A stretch of DNA of 64,000 nucleotides from Cyathus striatus (lineage: Eukaryota > Basidiomycota > Agaricomycetes > Agaricales > Nidulariaceae). Below are positions 48,701 through 61,535 of the stretch, piece by piece. The notes beneath the pieces were generated by a model, which was not told the origin of the DNA, ran no database searches, and saw nothing but the letters and a program-made list of their open reading frames with translations. The position numbers were made by a program, and so were the translations under genes. The stretch spans positions 3,844,001-3,908,000 of the forward strand of contig JAOVFP010000004.1 in the NCBI GenBank assembly GCA_025738555.1, in the 5' to 3' direction. Each line of letters starts with the position of its first letter. The first letter of the stretch is position 1.

Positions 48701-49626
48701 CTATGCGCTCTCGCGCACAGAGTCTCATACAGAGTGTCGGTGCGGTTTCGCAGACCTCCTTGGACATGGTGCGCGGAACGGTCGGCGTGCGGTCGCGTGC
48801 CAACTCGAGTATGGCGCGGTTGGAAGAGGATGTCCCGTATGCATCATCTTCTTTCGAGGGAAGGCGTGGTCCTATCGATCAAAATCGTGTGGAAGCAGAG
48901 TATTACTCTTCGAGTAATGGGACACATTCGAGAAGTGGAAGTGCTAGTGCGAATGAGAACTATACATTTGGACACCCAATGCCATTCTTGGGTCACTTGA
49001 GGCAGGCTAGCGAAGCTTCAAGGGCGATAAGTCCATCACATTTGAGAGAGGAAGTTGAATCTGGGAATGAGATCGAGGAGGTTCTAAGGGAAGTTGAGGA
49101 GCCGGAAGAGCAGGATGGACAAAGGCCTGCGCAACCAGCCCAAGATAGTCCGCATCTCCGTCCCCAGGTCTCCAGCGCACAGTTCACCCTCTCCGAGCAA
49201 ATATCTTCATCCGGCCTTTCCATTGACTTCCACTCTGCACAACCTTCTGAACGAACAGTCAGTCCCATTGAACCGCCAACGCCTGTACCCCGGTCAAGGT
49301 CACCATCTCATTCGCCCGAACACACCGGCCGCGCCATTCCAATCCCTATCTCCTCGTGGCCTGGCGCAAATCGCGGCGAAGGTGCCAGCAATGCATCAAC
49401 GAGTCCGCCAGATATGATTAGCACTGCTGCTGGTAGCTTTGTGACAGCCCCGGTCACGATGGAAGGCGCTACTACTGAAAGCAGTGGCCAGCGCACGCTT
49501 GGACGTAGCAGCTCATGGGGCGAGATGGCAGCAGCTGTCGGTGGTCCCATTGTTGGTGGACATATGGTGATGCCTGGTGGTGGTGAGAGGGAAGATCCCA
49601 GTGGGGGTGCGTGGAGGATACAGTGA
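45726..49626 (+). CDS. Large membrane protein with acidic and Ser/Arg-repeat tail, frame broken once
   Basis: I do not recognise the family. It starts MLFSSRMSRQPTPEANTATN, with a long disordered serine/proline-rich region. Intron borders give LLAQ, then a small exon TFFDFNAVFILIQ (near 46354-46391), then VSKFPNPQAPGVPGSG. Helices follow: LGAAAYVACWLVWILVVFIVYELIYSF and, after an intron near 46708-46759, KRPLMLPIYLSSPSFNYVALTSY and others ending TAWRILVLLISW. After the intron at 47164-47238 the sequence becomes soluble. An acidic run (EEEEEE, then aspartate-rich after about 47855) requires one extra A in an AAAA run to stay in frame, then a serine/arginine-rich tail (SRSRSNSRSRADSARSSVRS) and a C-terminal serine/proline region. 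Probably a multispanning fungal membrane protein with disordered cytosolic ends. Confidence 0.7.
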
Positions 49627-50798
49627 GAGAATGGAAATGAAATGAGAGACGGTGTGGCTGCAGACGGAGGTGTGGAGAACGCGTGCCGCAGCTCTTTTGG
49701 TGGCTCTCTTCTTACTGCGTTACGAAGATGAACGATAAGGGTGATAGGAATGATACCCTGCGCCCCACGAATCATCGTGTATGCCAGAGTTGGATGAAAG
49801 AACCAAAAAGAACCTACACAAGTGACATGATTCCGTATTTCATTTCATATTTCAAGACTCAAGACAACGATTATGTTCACATTTAGAGTTGTTTGTTGTC
49901 TCTTTTTTCTCATTATCTCTTTCGCTTCTCCCCATTTGACTTTTCCCCCAGCTTGCATCGACATCATTGCTACATTCTTCTTCCGCGCTTCTATCCCCCT
50001 TCACATAAACTCACGCTTCAAACTTTGCATTCTTCCCATCTTACTTACTCCCTCGTATCTCCCTCCATTTAATCCTTTGAGTTATAGACCTCATCTGACT
50101 TGCTTTCGATGTTTATTGTTCGTTTTCCTGTTCTTTCGCATCCCGCGTGTTAACCCCCTTCCTCTTTCCGCCTCCTGCGTATCCTGAAAAGTTGCAGTTT
50201 ATTCCTCTTAATGATGTTACAGCTTACTATTCACGACTACTACTGCACTGCCATAGTGCGGCTTCACGAAGACCTATTTAGTGGGGTTTATTCCATACTT
50301 ATTTTTGCTTAACACCTGGTATATTTCATCATCATTTAGTCACTTCGAGCAGTTGCAGCACTATAATTTGTTTGTTCTTATAGTTTCATGATCACTCTGG
50401 ACTTGCTTGATTATTAGCTACAATGTATATACTAGGTCTTTTACACCAATTGACGAGAGTTTATAAATGGACAAGAAAGAGCAGAGTAGAACAAGAGCAG
50501 AGGTGACGTCAGGATTGTGATGGAGGAATGTTTGGATTGCGTAGTGTTCTACTTGTCAAGTGCGCATCACTCAGTGCAGCCCTGTGCACTTTGCTGCCTT
50601 GTCACTGCTCGAGACTGTCTCTTAACTGCCTCTTCCTCGAGGTGCCGCGTGCATCTTACGCGCAGCCTCTCCTTTCCATCTTTTACACATAATATCCACC
50701 CCTATAACCAATCGCAAATACCTTCGCCAGATATCCTATCAAATATCCCAATCTAAACATTCAACCGCTAGTTGTCCTTTCCTGTCAAACATTCTCGC
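49627..50798. other. 1.2 kb spacer
   Basis: Three-prime and five-prime regions of the flanking plus-strand genes; nothing recognisable in it. Confidence 0.5.
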
Positions 50799-53700
50799 AT
50801 GGTACACAGACCAGCAGACTCCCGTCTGCTAACAAATCTTCTATCCCATGAAAAGGACTACACAAAACATCTTCTCTCCTTGCTAGACTATTCCCATGCC
50901 TCGCTCTCGTCCTTTACTGCGTATGCCGCTGCATCTTCTCCCCCCGCGTCACAGGTGATCCTTTCCGTTGCTGGTCACCTTTCGAGCGCGGACGACGCGC
51001 TTAGAAGATATGCTGCTAGCATAGACCAGTGGAGGGAAATGATGAAAAACCTCAAGGCCCTCGAGGACGAAGTAGGAAACATTATGCGAGATAGAGAGAT
51101 TCTGTAAGTTCATTTCATACTTATATGACTGCCATCTGTCTGTCAAGCCGTAGAAGCTTCCTCGTGTGCATTTCCTTCCGTTTGACAGGAACACAGAAAT
51201 GCGGGGTTCTCCTGGTTCTCTTCGCTCCTTATTTTTCCTCTGCTATGTCTCTTACGCATCCGCTCATTCCATTCCCGACAGTGTTACTCGCCTTATCAAA
51301 GCTTCCAAATCTCACAAACCACCCAACAATCGCGATTCACTCCTCTCGCACCAGCGTTACCCATCCTCTTCTTCGTTATCAGTGCAAGATTCGCCCTCTC
51401 CTTCACCGGGTACAGGACCAGCACCAGGTACATATGCTCCCGGCCTTAATACGTCATCGAAGCTGGCAGCAGCCCAGGCTGAGTTGCAGGCTTGTGAAGC
51501 ACATTTAGCAACTAAAGAGCAGGAGCTTACCACTCGTCGTAATTCTACAATCAAGGATGGCCTAACTATTCGTTGCACTGCTATGGCTGAATGTGGTTGG
51601 ATATGGAATGAAAGTGGCAAGGAAGCTTTGAAGACACTTGAAACTCTTGCGAATGGAAACGTTTCTATGCTTAATGGTTGGTTTTCACCTCGAGTTTTTA
51701 CTCTATCATTAGCTAATGATGGAGTTACTTGCCTAGGCGACAACCGTCTTTCGTTACCCCGTCGACATTCTGTTCCCCTTCCTCAAACTTTCCTCTCATC
51801 AGACGACAAACCTCTACCACGACCAGGCACAGGGTCAGATATATCATCTATAGGACCCTCGCAATCTGCATCGCAAGTGAACCTTACACTTCCTCCCCCT
51901 GTTCCTCCTCCGCCCGTACCAGGCTATCTAAACTACACCAATGGCGATACTAATAGTTCACCTCAAACAGGGCCTTTAGGTAATGGAAATGTAAAAAGAA
52001 ACTCATATCAAGACACGCATAAATCGTTCCACATTCCACCTGCACATGCTATTGATGAATTGACTATGCCCATGTCTTCTTCTGTAAGGCATGAGTTGTG
52101 CAGACGCATCACAGAGGAAGATATTCCTCGTCCCGAGCAATCTGCTGCCAAGCTACAGGAAAGCTGGGTGAATCAACTAGACATCACCAACAATGGACAC
52201 AGTACAACAGAAAATGGCTCTGAAAGTGAGGACGAAGCGGCAGAACTGGCAAGAGGAGAATTATCTGTCGTTGAGAATCCTCGTTTTGTACCTCCAACAC
52301 CACCTGATACCAATATTGGAACTGTCACGCCTGCTACTCCTGCACGTGCACAGAATCAGCCTCCTACGACCACTACGACTAGTTCCTCTCAACATTCACC
52401 AGTAAAAGAAAGAATGGGCTCGTTCCTTGGTAGCATTAAAGGCTTCTTCGGTGGCAAAACCTCCAAGGATCGCGAGCGCGAGCGTGAAATCCGAGATCGC
52501 AAACGCGTAGATTCAGATGACGACTTGGTCCGTGCGTCCGAGGAAGAGGAGGCAACGACATTACATGCACGTTTAGGGCGTGCGAAAGCAAAAATCCAAG
52601 CTGATACTGAGCCTGGTAGGGGACTGTTTGGCAAAGGTGGACGGAGTAGTGCAAACCCTGGTGGATGGGAGACAAGGACGGATAAGAATCTCCGAAAGCT
52701 GACCAGGAAAGAAAGCGACGAGAAATTAACTCCTGTTCCTCGAGGTTCGGCTCCTGTCCCAGCTCGAGAGCCGGCATTTGAGCCAGTGCTGATGGCTGAT
52801 GATGCGGGTGCGGGTACTAGGCATAGGCCATCGAAGCATCGTGGACGTGCAAGAGTAGTCAGCGAAGGGGTGAAGGCGATAGGGAAGGCGGAAAGCGTAG
52901 GCCCTGCTGCCGGAGGGAAGAAGTTAAGGAAACAAAGGGGCGGTAGAAGTTCGAGTGTTCCACCTGCTTCAACATCCATTTCTACATCAATCGCTCCTGC
53001 TTCTGTAACAGAACCCCGGATCGTCCGACCTGGAGAAAGCGATGGTGAAGAAAAAACAAAGAAAGTGCTTGCTCCCACTTCATCTTCAGCCTCAGGTCGT
53101 CATACAGAAGAATGGGTCGAGAAGCAGACAGCACAAAACACGAGGGCGAACGCTATTCATCCTCATACCCAACCCTCTGCCCCCGGTTTCAGCCGAATAG
53201 TGACAGGAGGTAAAGGCAATATTAACGATACATCCACACCTTCTCCTTCAGCTCCAACACCTGCCAGTGTTTCCCGTAAAAAGTCTCTAACCAAATCAGG
53301 AACAGGAACTAAGAGTACATCGGGTCTCGCGCCCGCGGTGCTGACGACCGGAGGTGCGCTAGTCGTAGTAGATGGCTCTAAATCTAGTGGCGCCGCGGGT
53401 CTCTCTCGTAATTCTTCAATGCTAAGTGCTGCGAGTTCTCCTACAACAGCGAAGCATCAACGCGCCACGTCTACCACTGGGACTGCGGCTGACTTCGGTC
53501 GGATTCAGACGTCCACTGGATTGGGAATGGGGATGCCAACAACTAGTATTGGTCGTAGACCTTCTGGCTCTAGCGCACATGGCCGACCAGCACATAGAAG
53601 GTCAATGAGTGTAGACTTGGGTACCGGCGGGACCTCTAATGTTTCACTCACACGGGCTGCTACTACTTCTGGAGCAGCAGGAAGAAGTCAAGTGTCTGGC

Positions 53701-54849
53701 AATGGTAAGTTGCAATTCTGAAATCAGATTGTATGGTTGCAAACTAATGCCTATCGTGTCGAAGGTACCTTGCGTTCTTCTGCAGTACCACCCATGCCAT
53801 GTAAACCGGCTGAACTAGAGACCGTCAAAGCGCCTCCTCGCGTTGGAAGACAGGATATCATTAATTATGATAAATCAGCTGTCACCCGCAATATCATGAT
53901 GATGGAGGTTCCAAAGGCTCCTCGATCTGTGGTGGACTTGCTTCGCTCTGGAGAAATCGAGGGCGGCTCGGATGTCGATATTAGTCACCAAGAAAGGAGA
54001 AGGAGTATTGGTGGAATTGTGAAGGAGGGTAGCGCATCGGCACCAGATTTAGTTAGTACCGGGATTGTTAAGTCTACTCCTCGTCCCGTGAAATCGCCTT
54101 TGAGGAGCGCGTTGAGGAATACGAGTAGGTCACCATCGCCACAAGTGAATGGGGTGTCTTCTCCAATAATTATTCCTTCAACACCTACCATTCCAGGCCC
54201 TCCTTCTATTCAACCTGGACCATCTATGGAGGGGACAATATCATCAACAGCTCCTGCTGCTGTTTCAACCATACTTCCTTGGGAGAACATGGACAGCGTC
54301 AAAGGGAAAGATATAGTAATTGAGGACGACGTATCATCCATTTCTTCCTACGAGACCGTGCATGAAGTTTTTTACTCAGATGCTGATAACACAGATCACG
54401 AGGATGAACCTACCTCACGACACTGGATCGCTCCTGCATCTTCCGATCTTCAGCCTCCTCAGTCTGGTTCTATTCCTGGAGCCTCTGATATATCTACCTC
54501 GACTGCATCCACATCTACAATTGCTCCGCAGCCTCGAGCCTCGGTAAATCTTCTGGGAATGACGCAAAATCCAGTAATAGGTTCTACTTCTACACACCCT
54601 CAGCGCAGGAAGAGCGTCCGTGTCTCTCTTCAGCCAACTTTCTCACCTACCCCTCCTGCAATTGACGACGACGACGAAGAGGAGCAGCGAAAGCATGCTC
54701 CGTGGGTATGGAAGGGTGACTCTGGATCAACAAGACAAACCCACCAGAGACCCAGTGATGTTTGGGAGGATTCCAGTGAAGAAGACGTAGAGTATCAGAA
54801 AGCTAAACGGCTTTTGTCCAGAGTTGCCAAAAAGGAGAAAGCAAGATGA
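50799..54849 (+). CDS. BAR/IMD-like domain protein with disordered serine-rich tail
   Basis: Start at 50799 (MVHRPADSRLLTNLLSHEKD). Exon 1 (to about 51102) and the beginning of exon 2 form a helical domain: DYTKHLLSLLDYSHASLSS, then DEVGNIMRDREIL joined over an intron to VTRLIKASK, later AAAQAELQACEAHLATKEQE. I read this as a BAR/IMD-like membrane-curvature dimer similar to yeast Ivy1-type I-BAR proteins; moderate confidence. A very long low-complexity region follows (serine, proline, threonine, glycine), with a lysine/arginine-rich segment (DREREREIRDRKRV). A second intron at about 53705-53766 leads to a C-terminal exon with EDDVSSISSYETVHEVFY and an end at KRLLSRVAKKEKAR. Likely phosphorylation-rich cortical or vacuolar adaptor. 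Confidence 0.72.
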
Positions 54850-55365
54850 TGAAGTGCAAGATCCTATTCACTTTCGTTTTATTTATTTATTTCCTGTTCC
54901 TTTTTTTTTTTAGTGGGTTATGCAGTCAATGTTGGTCTTTTGTTGATCATTAAAATCATTTGCGCAGATAAATTATGACCTGTTTTGTTTTTACCCTTGT
55001 ATATATAATTACTTACACACACCAACGATCACTCAGATATTTACTTATCCTATATTTCTTGACATACTTTGAATACCCGGTACCCATCCTTCATGTAGCT
55101 TTCCGTTAGATGCTAGGACCAGCTTCGATTGAAGCTTCAGTTACTAGATAAGTACTCGGTGCTCAGCTTCAATAGATCTTATCTGTTGGCGTTGAATTGA
55201 TCACTTATATAAGCCATAATAACAAGGGAAGCTTCTCTCGAAAGGGACTCATCAACTTTGTCAAATCAACTCTCTGTTTTCTAGCACCCTACATCCCTCG
55301 TTTGCGGTCTATTGGATTGCATACTTCTTATTTACGTTCCGCAATTCACACTTCTTGAGAAAAAT
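54850..55365 (+). promoter_or_regulatory. SUMO upstream region with TATA box
   Basis: A clean TATATAAG lies at 55206-55213, about 155 bases before the SUMO start codon; a long CT-rich leader follows. The left part is the 3' region of the BAR-like gene. Confidence 0.6.
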
Positions 55366-55898
55366 ATGTCCGACGAGCAACAAACTAGCCAACAGGAGGA
55401 GGTGAAGACCGAGGATCCCAATGCTCCCATCAATGTCAAGGTATGCAGTTTCAACAGTTTTTAGCATGAAACCCAGAGAAATATGAAAATTTTAAATGAT
55501 TAGGTGGTGAGCTCCTCCGGAGAGGAGGTCTTTTTCAAGATTAAGCGTAACACAAAGCTCAGCAAACTCCAAGGAGCGTATGCAAGTAAAGTTGGAAAGG
55601 ACGTGAGCAGCATCCGGTGAGTTTTCTCACTAATGCCTATCTCGCATTTACAGTTTATTAACGTTGATTATTTCTAGATTTTTGTATGATGGATCTCGTA
55701 TACAAGAAGACGACACACCAGCATCCTTGGAGATGGAAGATAATGGTAGGCTGCATCTTTCTTCCCCCCTTCACCAGGGTTAACATTCGAACACACCTTT
55801 AGACACTATTGACGTTATGGTTGAGCGTACGTCACTTCTCTTTTATCAGCTTCGGTTAGCTAACTATGAGGATTTCAGAGGTGGGAGGGTCACCATAA
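55366..55898 (+). CDS. SMT3: SUMO (small ubiquitin-like modifier)
   Basis: Five exons, 99 residues. It is a ubiquitin-fold protein attached to lysines by Ubc9 and matured by a SUMO protease. The N-terminal tail has VKTE at residues 13-16, a consensus sumoylation site (Lys14), as in SUMO-2/3, for building poly-SUMO chains. The fold follows: VVSSSGEEVFFKIKRNTKLS, AYASKVGKDVSSIRFLYDGS, RIQEDDTPASLEMED, DTIDVMVE. The end QVGGSP exposes the di-glycine after removal of two residues. Intron borders at about 55440-55503, 55618-55676, 55746-55801 and 55828-55877 keep frame. High confidence. Confidence 0.95.
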
Positions 55899-56243
55899 AC
55901 GATTATCGCGTCACTTCCGTTATTACTTTCCCTTGCCAATTGTTGTTTTATCACAATGCAATGTATAATTTTATGATTTCCCCTTTATCTTGATTGTCAG
56001 GTGTATAAGATTGAACCATTTTCTCAGAGATTTATTACATGCAGGTTCGATATGTCATTTTCGAAAGGTTTCATTTCACAGGATTATCTTATATCATGGT
56101 CCGCCATTCAGCGCGCGAGAGTGCGTTGTTAGCACTCCCGCATTCTACCCGAGGTGTTTATTTCAAATCACAAAGCAGATGATCGCGTGACGCAGACTGA
56201 TTGCTGCTGAAGATAATTATACATGCAGGGATCCGACTATGTA
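55899..56243. other. Convergent 3' region
   Basis: 345 bases between SUMO and the M28 peptidase stop codons; no feature seen. Confidence 0.5.
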
Positions 56244-57764
56244 TTAACCCTGGAACGGATATGCTGCTGGGCTACGGAAACCATTTTTACTGACGGATCG
56301 TACGCCGAAGTCGACGTTGTCCTTTGATAACAGAACAGTAGCCTTGCTAACTTTACCAACTGGTATCACGCGAGTCCATAGCGGCTCGTCTGTAGGCCTC
56401 CATACAATCTCATAGCTGTCAGCAAGGGGATCTGCAGCCCAGCTCAAGGTCGAGTTGTTGGTCAATACGCTTGTGTCGAGCGTAACATTCTTCGGGGTAC
56501 CGGGGGCTTGGGCTAATGACCATATCGCGGCTCCATTCACCTTTGCAACACGAGTAACAAAGTCGATGTCAACGAACTCGATTAAGTCGCCAAACTGAAC
56601 ACCGTTAACGACCCGTACATCTTGGTGTTGGTGTGCAAAGTTTTCGTTTGGCTCTGTGAAACGGACTGCAGGAAAGCCTTGTTCAAGGAAAGGGAGATGA
56701 TCTCCACCTCGGAGGAAACGATCTGGGCGATACATCATCTGTACTACATCGAAAAATGTAAGGACGTTCAGCTTCCTCATAAATGCATAAGATCTCACCT
56801 GACATGCCAGTTACAGCGTTTTGGGATACTTCAGCAACAAAGCGACCCAACTGCCTTGCTGGAACGTCATTCTCACCACCAACATTCGCGCGACTGGTGA
56901 TCTGTGACAATGACTCTGTGGGAGGGATACCCTGTGCAAACATCCGGATATCGCCCGGGTCCTTGGTACCATCGTCAGCTGTTGGGCTTCCAACAATGTC
57001 GTTGTTTAGCATGCCTTGCACGTCGACTCCTGCTTGCTTGAGCGATGTAGCAAGGAAATTTGCACCGAACAGACCCTGTTCTTCTCCTGCAACAGCCGTG
57101 AAGATGATAGTGGCAGCAGGTTTATGTTGTGCCATAATTCGCGCAAGTTCCATTGCTATAGCCACCCCAGAAGCGTCGTCATCTGCCCCTGGTGAATCAT
57201 CCGTGAAGTTCATGATATCTGTGACGCGAGAATCATAATGTCCTGATAAAACGTATGTGCGGTTGGGATCCGTAGTTCCCTTGAGGGTTGCGACAATGTT
57301 GCTGATAACGGTGGCATTGGGAATACGCGATACTGGCTGTTGAACATAGCTGGGAACAGTAACGGTCATTCTACCGCCAGAAGTGGCGGCAATTGTACGC
57401 ATCTCAGATGCAATCCAATCGCGGGCGGCGCCTATTCCACGAATAGGATCTGTCTGATTAGATAGGGTGTGTCGTGTTCCAAACGAAACCAGCTTCGCAA
57501 TGATAGCTTGAATACGCTTCGGGTCGATCTGATTGAGCATTTGGGTTAGCTCAGCATCTGGCTGCTGTGGAACGAGGGCGTGTCCGGGACCGGGAGGCCA
57601 TAGCTCTGGGGTAAGAGGGTTCTGGAGTACTGAGACTTGGGCACTAACTGTTTACATTTGTCTGTTAGAAACCTGCACATAAAGCGCTGTTAGAAAAACC
57701 AACCTCCAAGACATACCGACGCGAAGATGTATAACAAGGCCGCAGAAGATTGTAGCCACTTCAT
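56244..57764 (-). CDS. Secreted M28 family zinc aminopeptidase
   Basis: Start at 57764 (MKWLQSSAALLYIFA) is a signal peptide. The exact first splice site is uncertain (donor at TCG|GTATGT does not keep frame; a TAT|GTCTTG or GC|GTCGGT donor does). Exon 2 reads SAQVSVLQNPLTPELW. The di-zinc site of M28 peptidases is complete: SGHYDSR (His), GADDDASG (Asp), GEEQGLF (Glu pair), LNNDIVG (Asp), FAHQHQD (His). One intron (about 56755-56798) joins AVTGMS to VVQMMYRPDRF. The C-terminus resembles a fibronectin-like or beta-rich extension (SYEIVWRPTDEP). Likely degrades peptides extracellularly. It converges on SUMO. Confidence 0.88.
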
Positions 57765-58732
57765 GTTGGTGAAAAATCGTTTGCAAGTTTATTTTCATGA
57801 TACAGGGCTTAAATATCGCTGCAAATCTTGTTTGAAGCTGCGATAGAACGTTGCCTTTTGGCACCATATGGCTCATTTTCTAGAACAACCTGCTGACATG
57901 CAAGTTACGTCCTCAAGACCTACAAAAACACCTAAAATAGGATTGAAAAAAAGATAGCATGGGAAGTGCGGTTCCCGGTGAACATAAATACCCTTTCACT
58001 GCACTTCATTCGACGGCAGAAGACTGGACATTACGCCAATAGCATTGCCGTCGAGATCACAGCAGAGACCTGGTGATTCATGCAGTGAGTTGGCGTTAAT
58101 TATACGCAACCTTCAGCAAAGTATGAGGAATGAAGAAGTTATTAGTGATGTCGTGTAGATAGGAGAATATAATTTGGAGGGTCAGTTCAGTTAAGCTGGC
58201 ATTGAGCGGGGGAAACGAAACCACGAAATAGGAAGATAGCCATGCGGACAATTGAAGTACGCAGCTAAGCAAAGGAAACAGGCTTATTAGGCATGGGGCA
58301 CATATTAGAAAGGACACCAGTCATGCGCAAAGGAAGACCGGAAAGTGGGTGAATTCAAAGATAGCACTTGTATCAAACATCGCGGTATATAATTTTGAAA
58401 CAGAATCAAAACCGAATATAGATATACGTGGGAATTTCTGTAATAGCAAGATGCTGATTGCCTTCGTTTGCAATGCCGGTCAGCTGTTATGGAGTATCTC
58501 AAACTTCGGACTGTACTTTCTTCGACTCACTGGCATCCTGGAATATCTCTCAGAATATATATTTCTTGACATCTAGCTCGCCTTTCCTTTAAGCATTTCC
58601 GATCGTGTTCCGAGTGCCCTCAGCTTCACTCGCCGTCTTCCGTGCGTTTTCCGGGCATGGCGTGCTATATATTTATAAACCCTTACAAGACACATCGATA
58701 GAACGAGAGGTAGAAGATAACATACAATCCTC
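57765..58732. other. 968-base spacer, divergent 5' regions
   Basis: Lies between the start codons of the peptidase (-) and the 5-oxoprolinase-like gene (+). No distinct motif seen; small frames only. Confidence 0.45.
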
Positions 58733-61535
58733 ATGTCTCCTCACTCTATTCCCGATCGTTCAATTCGCATCTGCGCAGACAGGGGAGGTACATTTTGCGA
58801 TGTTCATGCGTAAGTCATGAAATAAGTATCTCGTTCCGGTGCGGAGTGCTGATGAGTGCATGACTCCACGATAGCTCATATCCAGATCTAGAGAACCCGA
58901 AACAGAGGAAGGAGCTCGTCGTGAAACTGTGTATGTATGATGCCCATCGTGCCAGTGGTTGTTCCTTGACGGACATCATCCAGTGTCACAGGATACATCC
59001 AATTACCAGGATGCTCCAACCGAAGGAATAAGGCGTGTACTTGAAATTGTAACAGGGGAAAAGATTCTGAGAGGAAAGGTACTCGAGACCGAGAAGATCG
59101 GTTAGTCATCTTTACATAACTCATACACCGAACGAAACTTCAATCCTGTTCTTGTAGACTATATTCGCTTGTCTACAACAGTCGCTACAAATGCCCTCCT
59201 GGAGAGAAAGGGTCACAAACATGCACTTCTAATCACTAAAGGATTCAAGGACCTCTTACTAATTGGAAATCAATCAAGACCAAAGATTTTCGATCTGAAC
59301 ATTCGCCGTCCACCCCCTCTTTATTCTACTGTTGTGGAAGTCGATGAACGTGTGACTCTCGTAGGATACACATCCGATCCTAAGGCAGAAGAACATGCAA
59401 TTCAGTTTGATGAAGACAGAAACATTGTGCGTGGATACCGAGGCAACGGATGGGACGGCATCGGCGATGCTGAAGGTCCCGGCGAGATCGTTCGGGGATT
59501 ATCTGGAGAGGCTGTTCGCATAATGAAGAAGCCAGGTTTGTTTCTACTCATTATATGCTACTGTGAAGATTAATAATTTCGTAGATCTTGAAGCCGTCGA
59601 ACATGACTTAAAGAAACTCCATGACGAAGGATACCGTTCGATCGCTATCGTTCTTGTTCACTCTTACACATATCCTGAACACGAACAGGCTGTAGGACGT
59701 GTCGCTCGGTCTATTGGATTTACGCATGTATCTGAATCCTCTCAGCTCCTCCCGATGATCAAGATGGTGCCCCGAGGTGTATCTTCAACTGCTGATGCCT
59801 ACCTCACCCCCATCCTGCGAGAATACCTCGATGGGTTCTTCAACGGATTCGATGAGAAACTCAAAGATGGCAGACTGCGAAGTCCAAGGGTTGAGTTCAT
59901 GGGCAGCGATGGCGGATTGGTTGACCTTGACAATTTCTCCGGCCTCAAGAGTATTTTGAGTGGTCCTGCTGGTGGTGTGGTTGGATATGCATTAACAAGC
60001 TGGGATGAAACAAGAAAACACCCTATTATTGGGTAGGTTTATCTGAAATGCCTCATCGACTTATACAGACTTACACTATAACATTATAGTTTGGACGTTG
60101 GTGGTACGTCGACTGACGTTTCAAGGTTCGACGGTCGATATGAAGTGGTATACGAGACTACCACGGCCGGTGTCACCATCCAATCTCCTCAGCTAGATAT
60201 CAACACTGTAGCAGCTGGTGGTGGATCTTGTTTAACGTTTAGAAACGGTCTTTTCCTTGCCGGACCTGAGAGCGCCGGTGCTCAGCCTGGTCCAGCTTGT
60301 TATCGGTGCGTACTTCTTTAGCTTCCCAACGACCTTTGTCTCACGTCGTATCCAGGAAGGGTGGTCCTCTTGCGGTCACAGATGCCAACCTTATGCTCGG
60401 CCGACTTGTGTCAGATTACTTTCCTAAGATCTTTGGGAAGTCTGAAAGTGAACCTCTCGACATCGAGGCTTCGCGAACTTTGTTTGAGAAAGTTGCAAAA
60501 GAAATCAACGATAGCCATGAGGGGAAGCTATCTCTTGATGAGATCGTCTATGGGTATGTTTCACTGATCATTTGTAAGTGAAATGTAACCTTATGCTCCT
60601 GGAAAGGTTTATTAAGGTAGCCAACGAAACAATGTGTCGACCAATTCGAGCTCTCACTGAAGCACGAGGACATGCAACTTCTAAGCACATGTAAGTTTCA
60701 CCGTTTTGCGTAATAGAATACTCTAATATCGTGCATGAATAGTCTTGCAAGCTTTGGTGGTGCCGGCGGTCAACATGCATGTGAAATCGCCAGCCTTCTC
60801 GGAATCAAGACGATCCTCATTCACCGCTACAGTTCTATCCTCTCTGCATATGGTCTCGCTCTGGCAGACCGTGCGTATGAACTTCAAGAACCATGCTCCA
60901 CGTTTTACACTCCTCAGAACAAGTCTTCTCTGATCGCGCGGCTAGACAAGATGACAACTGATGTTACGGCCGAACTCAGGCGGCAGGGCTTCGAGGATCA
61001 ACGGATTCACGTTGAACGCATGCTTAATATGCGCTTTGAGGGTACAGATACCGCATTGATGGTGCTTCCAAATGACAAGGAAGGTGACGGAAAGGAGGAT
61101 TTCGAGGCTGCTTTCAAGAGGGTGTATAAGACCGAGTTTGGTTTCCTGCTTGAAACAAAGAGCATCATCGTAGACGATATTAAGGTATTTTTACGATATC
61201 ACATTCTAAATTTTCCGCTCATCCGTTTCTATTTTAAACAGGTACGCGGCGTCGGAAAGACGTTCGATACGCTCGGAGAATCGGTATTCGAAGAAGTTGA
61301 CAAACTCAACACGAATCTCGTTAACCCTACTAGCCATGCCGACTCGCGATATAGCGTGTACTTTGACAAAGTTGGCCGCGTGGAAGAAACTCCCATATAC
61401 CTACTGGACAAGCTCAATGTTGGGGATGCAATAGAAGGTCCTGCAATGATTATCGACAACACCCAGACAATTGTATTGGTTCCAAGCGCCAAGGCGATAC
61501 TCACGACGAGGCACTTGTATATCACTCTGAATTGA
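58733..61535 (+). CDS. 5-oxoprolinase-like protein, hydantoinase-A half only
   Basis: 5-Oxoprolinase hydrolyses 5-oxoproline to glutamate with ATP in the glutathione cycle. The N-terminus is typical (start 58733, [17 protein letters not shown] then SYPDLENP). Introns join VVKL to [15 protein letters not shown] and further on to [20 protein letters not shown]. Conserved HydA motifs follow: [76 protein letters not shown]. The C-terminal segment ends [20 protein letters not shown] and stops with LYITLN. Eukaryotic 5-oxoprolinases continue with a HyuB half for about 1,300 residues in total; none is found downstream to 62088 or on the opposite strand. Either a HyuA-only paralogue, or the HyuB part was lost. 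Confidence 0.88.
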
